From: a virus
Reading direction: 5' to 3' (one strand)
Length of the DNA stretch: 20,891 nucleotides
Virus record (IMG/VR): IMGVR_UViG_3300021962_000781
Coordinates: 1 to 20,891 of that record
Shown here: positions 16,155-20,891 of the stretch, piece after piece
Position numbering within the stretch: the stretch's first letter is position 1
Layout: every line of letters starts with the position of its first letter
Notes under the pieces: model-generated
Database searches by the model: none
Told to the model about the DNA's origin: nothing
What the model saw: only the letters and a program-made list of their open reading frames with translations
Translations under genes and position numbers: made by a program

Positions 16155-16883
16155 TTAATAATTATCTTCTTCTTTATTATTAGAGTCAAAAGATGACTTT
16201 ATTTGTTTCTCATCAAAATTATCGACATCTGATTGTGTCAATGTATACTCCTCTTCTTTTTCTGTTGCGTCGTAACCTTCTCTATCTTTCCAAAAATCAG
16301 TTAATTTAACACTGTAAGGGAATGAATCCATAGATCTCATTTCTAATCTTTCTACTGGTGTAGGATTTCGTCTTTCAATTTCTTTTTCTAAATTATCTAT
16401 TTTATTGATAACATTGTCCATACCATTAACTTGAGACTCTAATTCGGATAATTTAGACATCAATTCATCCATTTTAGTGTTAACTCCATCTACAGAAGTT
16501 TTAGTTTCTTCGGTTTTATTTACTATATCTGTAACATCCACTTCTATTGTATCTTCATCTCCACTTGTTTCATCTGCAAATTCATCTTCTACCTCAGAAT
16601 CGGTACCAAAAGGATCAGTTTCACCCTCTCCTTCTGTTGGTTCTTCTGTATCCTCTGTATCTTCTTCACCTTCAGGTGCGGGAGTTTCTTCAGGAGTTTC
16701 TTCATCACCTACATCTGAAAATGGATCTTCCTCCTCTTCACCTGCAGGATCTTGTTCAGTTATGTACATCCCATCAAATAAAAGATCTTCTTCATCTTCT
16801 TTTTCTTCGGGAACATAAAAAGTATATTCTAACAATTGTTTATACCTTTTTAAATCTCCAGAAAGTAATTTTTTCTTATCCAT
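16155..16883 (-). CDS. Highly acidic coiled-coil protein, possible scaffold or virion protein
   Basis: A 242-residue protein of unknown function. Residues 1-20 form a basic/amphipathic helix (MDKKKLLSGDLKRYKQLLEY); about 25-120 is a very acidic, Pro/Gly/Thr-rich, probably unstructured stretch (runs such as GEEEEDPFSDVGDEETPEE); about 120-170 is a coiled coil (VDGVNTKMDELMSKLSELES then NVINKIDNLEKEIERR); about 172-205 is a compact segment, NPTPVERLEMRSMDSFPYSV with KLTDFWKDR, that looks like a conserved docking element; the end is polar. Acid-rich coiled coils like this are common in phage scaffolding/core proteins, but there is no direct evidence here. The ATG is 1 nt after the stop of the 62-aa gene. 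The long plus-strand frame opposite it is only the mirror of its Glu/Asp codons. Confidence 0.8.
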   Translation of the reverse strand: MDKKKLLSGDLKRYKQLLEYTFYVPEEKEDEEDLLFDGMYITEQDPAGEEEEDPFSDVGDEETPEETPAPEGEEDTEDTEEPTEGEGETDPFGTDSEVEDEFADETSGDEDTIEVDVTDIVNKTEETKTSVDGVNTKMDELMSKLSELESQVNGMDNVINKIDNLEKEIERRNPTPVERLEMRSMDSFPYSVKLTDFWKDREGYDATEKEEEYTLTQSDVDNFDEKQIKSSFDSNNKEEDNY

Positions 16884-16884
16884 T

Positions 16885-17073
16885 TTACATTAATAATTGT
16901 CTACCGTCATTAGTCTTATATACTTTGTTAACTCTCTCAACAATCTCTTTTCCATCATTAATTAAACACTCATCCCCAACACATTCTTCTTTTTGTGATT
17001 TAGAATCAGAAAGAAAATTATCTAATTTATTTTCTAATGTTTCTTTTTCCTTGTTGTTTTTACTTGTTTCCAT
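16885..17073 (-). CDS. Small hypothetical protein with CxxxxC
   Basis: A 62-residue protein of unknown function. The N half is a charged helix (ETLENKLDNFLSDSKSQKEE); then CVGDEC (a CxxxxC pair) and the end IVERVNKVYKTNDGRQLLM, which has the strand pattern of a short beta hairpin. Its stop overlaps the spacing to the 242-aa gene (1-nt gap), supporting real co-translation. On the coding strand, TATAAATA sits 8 nt before the ATG; see the rejected list for why it is not called as a late promoter. Confidence 0.65.
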   Translation of the reverse strand: METSKNNKEKETLENKLDNFLSDSKSQKEECVGDECLINDGKEIVERVNKVYKTNDGRQLLM

Positions 17074-17101
17074 AATACTTTTATTTATAAATATTAAGAA
17101 T

Positions 17102-17512
17102 TTAAGAAAAATCCTTATTTATATTGAATATTTTTAATTCCTCATTTTTTATAATTATCATTTTATTTTGATAGATGTCCCAATCAATTTTAATATCTTG
17201 ATGATTTATATTACCAGTTTCTGTTTCAGTCATATTTTCAATTAATTTATTTAATGCATTAATTGTGTAAAAACATTCACCTTTTTTATGTACAATGATT
17301 GTAGGTGGATAAAATGATCTGGTGTCTACCTTTTCATCTTGTTTTAATCTAACCATAAAGGTTAGTATTTTTTTGTCTTCTTCATTAAACGTGTATTGGA
17401 ATATGTTATTCTCTTTTATTTTAAATCTATTACTAAGATATTTTTTAAAACTTTTTACTTTATCCAAATACACAAAAGACGCTAAAGTTATAATTTTATC
17501 GTTTGTATTCAT
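17102..17512 (-). CDS. Hypothetical protein
   Basis: A protein of 136 residues if started at MNTNDKIITLASF (ATG 17510-17512). ATGs at 17518 and 17533 are in the same frame and would lengthen it to 138 or 143 residues with more overlap onto the preceding gene; the shortest is chosen because it needs least overlap (17 nt). I see no known domain. Features: a Lys-rich helix (KVKSFKKYLSNRFKIKEN), strands FQYTFNEEDKKILTFMVRL and TIIVHKKGECFYTI, a helix NALNKLIENMTE, and a closing strand pair IDWDIYQNKMIIIKNEEL. It has a small alpha/beta fold and no membrane segment. Overlap with its neighbour indicates coupled translation. Confidence 0.7.
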   Translation of the reverse strand: MNTNDKIITLASFVYLDKVKSFKKYLSNRFKIKENNIFQYTFNEEDKKILTFMVRLKQDEKVDTRSFYPPTIIVHKKGECFYTINALNKLIENMTETETGNINHQDIKIDWDIYQNKMIIIKNEELKIFNINKDFS

Positions 17513-18098
17513 AATCATAAATGTAAGGTACATATTTGTTCTTATTTTTTAAATTTAAAATAAGATCCTTACATTTATTAAATATCTCTAAATCTACCAA
17601 AGTATTGTTTTCTAAATTCCTTACTTTATTTATTATTTTTTCTGTTCTATTTTCGAACAAAGAGACAACGTTTAAATCGATACCAAAAATTATGTTTTCA
17701 CCATATATGTAAACCATATTAGTATCTGTTATATAGGTTATTGGATTTTTTAATGATAATATTTTTCTGATAATTCTAAAATTAACATTTCTTTTTCCCA
17801 TTATAATATCTAAATAAACATATGGTATATTATTACCAAAAGAATTATAACAATAAGTTATAAAAGAATCCAAATCTGTTTCATATTCTGATTTTCTTTC
17901 TTTAGTGGAAAATGTCCAAAATAATTTTTGATTTATTTTTTTATGTAAAATAGAAACTTGATCACCTAATAACTCCTTAGTATTTTCCCAACCAATTATC
18001 AATGTGGGTATATTTTGATCAATAGTATCTAGTTTACGACAAATTTTAAAATTTTCGTTATCAATTTTAGAAGTTGTTACTATATTTCCAACATACAT
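17496..18098 (-). CDS. Hypothetical protein
   Basis: A 200-residue soluble protein of unknown function. It starts MYVGNIVTTSKIDNENFKIC and shows an alpha/beta pattern: strand TLIIGWENTKELLG, a helix around DSFITYCYNSFGN, strand YVYLDIIMGKRNVNF, strand pairs ITYITDTNMVYIYGE and IIFGIDLNVVSLFE, and a Lys/Asn-rich C-terminal helix. No catalytic motif was recognised. It follows the large tail gene by 35 nt and may have its own promoter there. Its end overlaps the start of the next gene. Confidence 0.75.
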   Translation of the reverse strand: MYVGNIVTTSKIDNENFKICRKLDTIDQNIPTLIIGWENTKELLGDQVSILHKKINQKLFWTFSTKERKSEYETDLDSFITYCYNSFGNNIPYVYLDIIMGKRNVNFRIIRKILSLKNPITYITDTNMVYIYGENIIFGIDLNVVSLFENRTEKIINKVRNLENNTLVDLEIFNKCKDLILNLKNKNKYVPYIYDYEYKR

Positions 18099-18102
18099 AT
18101 TA

Positions 18103-18133
18103 CAAATATAATAATTTTTTTATTAAAAAACAA
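18103..18133 (-). promoter_or_regulatory. Possible Bacteroidota-type promoter before the 200-aa gene
   Basis: On the minus strand TTG (plus 18131-18133) and TATATTTG (plus 18103-18110) are spaced by 20 nt, like the -33 and -7 boxes of Bacteroidota promoters. Predicted initiation falls at or next to the ATG (18098), which would make the message leaderless. The same octamer occurs by chance inside genes of this AT-rich window, so this is weak. Confidence 0.3.
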
Positions 18134-20891
18134 TTAAGGGTTATTATAATCAATTAATGGTGTAAGATCTTTAAGCGTAAATACATTTAACACATTTTCA
18201 AATGTGTTAAAACTTGATTCTTTACCCGGAGGATTATACTGATGTGAAATATCGATACAAAATCCATAAGATGCTGCGGTTCCTAAATTTGAGAATTCGT
18301 ATGCCGTTTTTGTTTTAGTATCGGATGTTCCTCCCGAAATACCTTTCCAAACATTTATAGAAGTAGATATTGCATTTTCTTCAGTATCATTTAATAGAAA
18401 TGGATTTTCAATAGCCCTATAATTATAATTGTCATAATATTGTTTTCTACCTATAAGGTATAAATAACCTCTAGGTCTAAATCTATATGCATCACCCTTA
18501 AAAATATTGTAATAATTAGTATATTTATATAACTCCTTTTCTTTATCTTCTAATTTTTTATATTCTTTATCTAATTTTTGTTTATTCTGTTCATCTGTAG
18601 TAGAAGTACCTGTTATTGAATTTATTTTTTTTCTATTATTAGTTTTATCTTCATTAATTTTATCATTTACACCTCTTTCATCTAATACATTATTACCTTT
18701 TGGTGCATATGCAATATCATTTGTTGTTCCCGCAGTAAATAGAGGTATTGAAGATAAATAGGTGGATTTTTGGGCATCAATAATAGGATCATATAGTGGG
18801 TCACCTACAGTTACATATTTACTATTATTAGTTAAGCCATAGTAAAGTGTATTACTTCCATCTTTAACAGGTACCTCATTAATATCTAACTCCCAAGGCA
18901 TTTCTTTATTAGAAAGATTATTAGAGTTTGATAACATTGCCGATATAAAGGTAGTTACTTGTGAATTTGTTTCTATTTTATTTTTAGGTAATTCTATATT
19001 TAAATATTTTACTATACTTTTTAATTTCTCATCGGTAAATTGGGTAACTCCTATTTGTTTGAATTTATCAATACCTCTAGTAAATCCGTCACTTTCGGTA
19101 CCAAAATTTGTTTCAAAATCAAACCGTTCTGTTGGATTTAATACACCTATTTTAAATAATTCATTTTTATTATTAAAATTAAAGAATTCTAATTTAGGTA
19201 TATCATTAATTTCATTTAAATCCAAATCTAATTCCGCAGTAATTTTGTTTGATGGTGGCGATATAAATTTTGATTGTCTAACCCCTTGAAAATTAGTAGT
19301 CATATGATTTGGCGATATATTATGGTTTACACTTGTCACTAAATACGCACCATTAAAAAATGGAACATTTTGTAAATCGAAATACATTAATGGTTGTATA
19401 TTCATACACCCTAATGCGTCAACTTTACATGTGTACGATCTAGTTTTAAATAATCTTAACAAATCTGTACCCACATAAGTTTTTTGTGTGCCACCTCTTT
19501 TATCTACTAAATCTCCTAACGCCTTAAAATATTCTCCAGTTTCTTTATGTTCTTGTTGACTAAGTGACACGTTTTTGAAAATAACTTGATTTTGTGCACC
19601 AAACGCAACTCTAAATGCGACTAAAGAACTATCATCAGGACTAACCATATCAGGTGGTAAATCACCTTTATCATTTGGATCATTGGGGTTAGGGAAACTA
19701 AAACCATCATTTTTAAAATAATAATTATTTCTTTCTCCAATATCTAAAACTTCTGATGCTCCACCAACATAAATACAACAAAAAATTGGTCCTGTCTGAG
19801 AATTAACTTCTAATTGTGTTTGTGGTTGAAACATCTTAGCCACTTCCTTAGAGTCTTTATAATCTATATATGTTGGTAGTATTTGAAATAAGAAATTACT
19901 ATCTCTTAATAATTTAGACATAAAAAAGTAAACGCTAGTATTTAAATTACTTCCTAAAGTTAAAAAACTTTTAAGGTTAAATGTAGCTTCTGAACCAATA
20001 TTCCTCCAACCCCTATCAATAAATTTAAAATACTCAATTAAATCTTTATCACCTCCACCACATATATTAAAAGCTCTACGATCACCACCAACCCATTTAT
20101 TATTTATGTTTTTAAAATAATTATATATTTGTAACTTTTCTAATGTCGCCTTTTTTATTTCTTCGTCTGTTTTAGGTTCAGGTATTAAATCTCTTTCATT
20201 TTCTACCACACCAAACTTTTTTATTATAATATCTATATAAGATTCTATTTCAGTTTTGGGAACTGTTAATCCATAATTATTTCTATTTGGATTAAATATA
20301 TTTGGGTTTAATATTATTAAATTAGTTGTTTTTTTTAATTCATCTAAAATTTGTTTTTCCGCCAATTGTAAGTCTTGAGTACTTGTAGGTAAATCATTTT
20401 TTGACGGTACCATACGTTTCATTTTTAACTCTAAAAAACCATTTTTTGTATTATTAAAATTTCCTTGATCAACCCAAATTTTAAATTTATTTATTAGAGC
20501 ATTTTTTACTGAACTTGGTAGGGATATTAATTCGTTTTCTAAAACAGATGATGTATTACCAGTATTAAGATATCTATGATACCCTAAATTAATATATCTA
20601 TCTTTACCTGAATCAAAAATAGTATAATTACTAGAACACCCAGAAGCATTCATATTAAAATCTATTGTGAATTGGTTCTCATACCTCATTAACAAACCAC
20701 CTAAATAATAAACATATGTGATAGGTATATTTACTATTCTAGCACCATCAAATACTTTTTTATCCCCAAAAACACTTTTCAAAAATGAGTCTTCAAATTT
20801 TCTAAAAGGAAAAGTAGAAAGTAAAAGTAACGCCCTAGCATAATTACTATCCTGTTGTTGGTATAAATTACTACTGATTAACGTATCCCCA
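18134..20891 (-). CDS. Large tail/baseplate protein with possible hub-like region (partial, 5' end beyond window)
   Basis: The frame is open to the right edge. A TTG at 20780-20782 can be read as a start, but 36 further codons upstream are open and protein-like (SSNLYQQQDSNYARALLLLS), so the true start lies outside; 918 residues are visible. Around 19270-19390 it encodes YFDLQNVPFFNGAYLVTSVN followed by HNISPNHMTTNFQGVRQ. This resembles the closing region of gp27/gpD-type baseplate hub proteins, where a 'V.H..s....T.f' segment ends the hub fold. A Lys/Glu-rich coiled coil lies at about 18510-18680, and the last 120 residues are a separate, mostly polar domain. It has no signal peptide or membrane segment in the visible part. 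It opens this set of leftward genes. Hub assignment is inference; a large structural protein is likely. Confidence 0.8.
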   Translation of the reverse strand, partial: GDTLISSNLYQQQDSNYARALLLLSTFPFRKFEDSFLKSVFGDKKVFDGARIVNIPITYVYYLGGLLMRYENQFTIDFNMNASGCSSNYTIFDSGKDRYINLGYHRYLNTGNTSSVLENELISLPSSVKNALINKFKIWVDQGNFNNTKNGFLELKMKRMVPSKNDLPTSTQDLQLAEKQILDELKKTTNLIILNPNIFNPNRNNYGLTVPKTEIESYIDIIIKKFGVVENERDLIPEPKTDEEIKKATLEKLQIYNYFKNINNKWVGGDRRAFNICGGGDKDLIEYFKFIDRGWRNIGSEATFNLKSFLTLGSNLNTSVYFFMSKLLRDSNFLFQILPTYIDYKDSKEVAKMFQPQTQLEVNSQTGPIFCCIYVGGASEVLDIGERNNYYFKNDGFSFPNPNDPNDKGDLPPDMVSPDDSSLVAFRVAFGAQNQVIFKNVSLSQQEHKETGEYFKALGDLVDKRGGTQKTYVGTDLLRLFKTRSYTCKVDALGCMNIQPLMYFDLQNVPFFNGAYLVTSVNHNISPNHMTTNFQGVRQSKFISPPSNKITAELDLDLNEINDIPKLEFFNFNNKNELFKIGVLNPTERFDFETNFGTESDGFTRGIDKFKQIGVTQFTDEKLKSIVKYLNIELPKNKIETNSQVTTFISAMLSNSNNLSNKEMPWELDINEVPVKDGSNTLYYGLTNNSKYVTVGDPLYDPIIDAQKSTYLSSIPLFTAGTTNDIAYAPKGNNVLDERGVNDKINEDKTNNRKKINSITGTSTTDEQNKQKLDKEYKKLEDKEKELYKYTNYYNIFKGDAYRFRPRGYLYLIGRKQYYDNYNYRAIENPFLLNDTEENAISTSINVWKGISGGTSDTKTKTAYEFSNLGTAASYGFCIDISHQYNPPGKESSFNTFENVLNVFTLKDLTPLIDYNNP

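Noticed and set aside
17082-17089. TATAAATA on the minus strand before the 62-aa gene; others at 10590-10597 (minus) and 7782-7789 (plus)
   Set aside because: They match the T4 late promoter box, but such strings are frequent in this AT-rich DNA, lie 8-10 nt or far from starts, and are not placed before most structural genes.
16477-17137. Plus-strand frames of 113 and 196 codons rich in Ser, Leu and His
   Set aside because: They mirror the Glu/Asp codons of the acidic 242-aa protein and cross two well-spaced minus genes; no start context or family.
1-20891. tRNA genes, CRISPR arrays, insertion sequences, attachment sites
   Set aside because: No cloverleaf, regularly spaced repeats, transposase or flanking inverted repeats were seen; the DNA is nearly all coding.

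Overview
This window is an AT-rich (roughly 30% GC by eye), almost fully coding stretch of a large tailed-phage genome of the T4-like (contractile-tail) type. Recognisable genes are T4-style replication and recombination proteins (gp32-like single-strand binding protein, UvsX/RecA, FEN-type RNase H/5' nuclease, DnaB-like helicase), a class II ribonucleotide reductase, and baseplate wedge proteins of the gp25 and gp6 families. A Bacteroidota host is inferred from three things: gene starts lack Shine-Dalgarno sequences and follow A/T-rich leaders; the only rightward gene carries a textbook Bacteroidota promoter (TTTG, 19 nt, TAnnTTTG); and the phage encodes a DUF5522-type small protein of a sort common in Bacteroidota. 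TAA, TAG and TGA all end plausible proteins, so the standard bacterial code fits.

Layout, reading leftward because all genes but one are on the minus strand. (1) 20891-18134: a large tail protein with a possible hub-like region; it runs off the right edge. (2) 18098-15611: five small or acidic proteins of unknown role, ending at a hairpin terminator. (3) 15506-8414: the DNA-metabolism block (gp32-like, UvsX, FEN nuclease, unknown 158-aa protein, helicase, B12-dependent RNR, DUF5522), ending at a hairpin that can act in both directions. (4) 7800-8360, plus strand: a secreted metzincin-type protease with its own host-like promoter and terminator, the layout of a 'moron'. (5) 7740-1: a baseplate block with a cysteine-rich OmpA-like protein, gp25, gp6, a small membrane protein, and a giant protein of more than 1,048 residues that is open to the left edge.

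The giant protein fills positions 1-3145 on the minus strand without a stop. I read every codon of this frame and found none. It combines an N-terminal carboxypeptidase-regulatory-like beta domain, a central 34-residue hydrophobic segment, and a region with 15 cysteines in 77 residues. Together with the neighbouring 126-aa single-pass membrane protein and the cysteine-repeat protein on the other side of gp25/gp6, it suggests an unusual baseplate or host-contact apparatus. This is the most likely place for something undescribed.

No tRNA, rRNA, CRISPR array, insertion sequence or attachment site was seen, and no gene-free stretch exceeds 70 bases.
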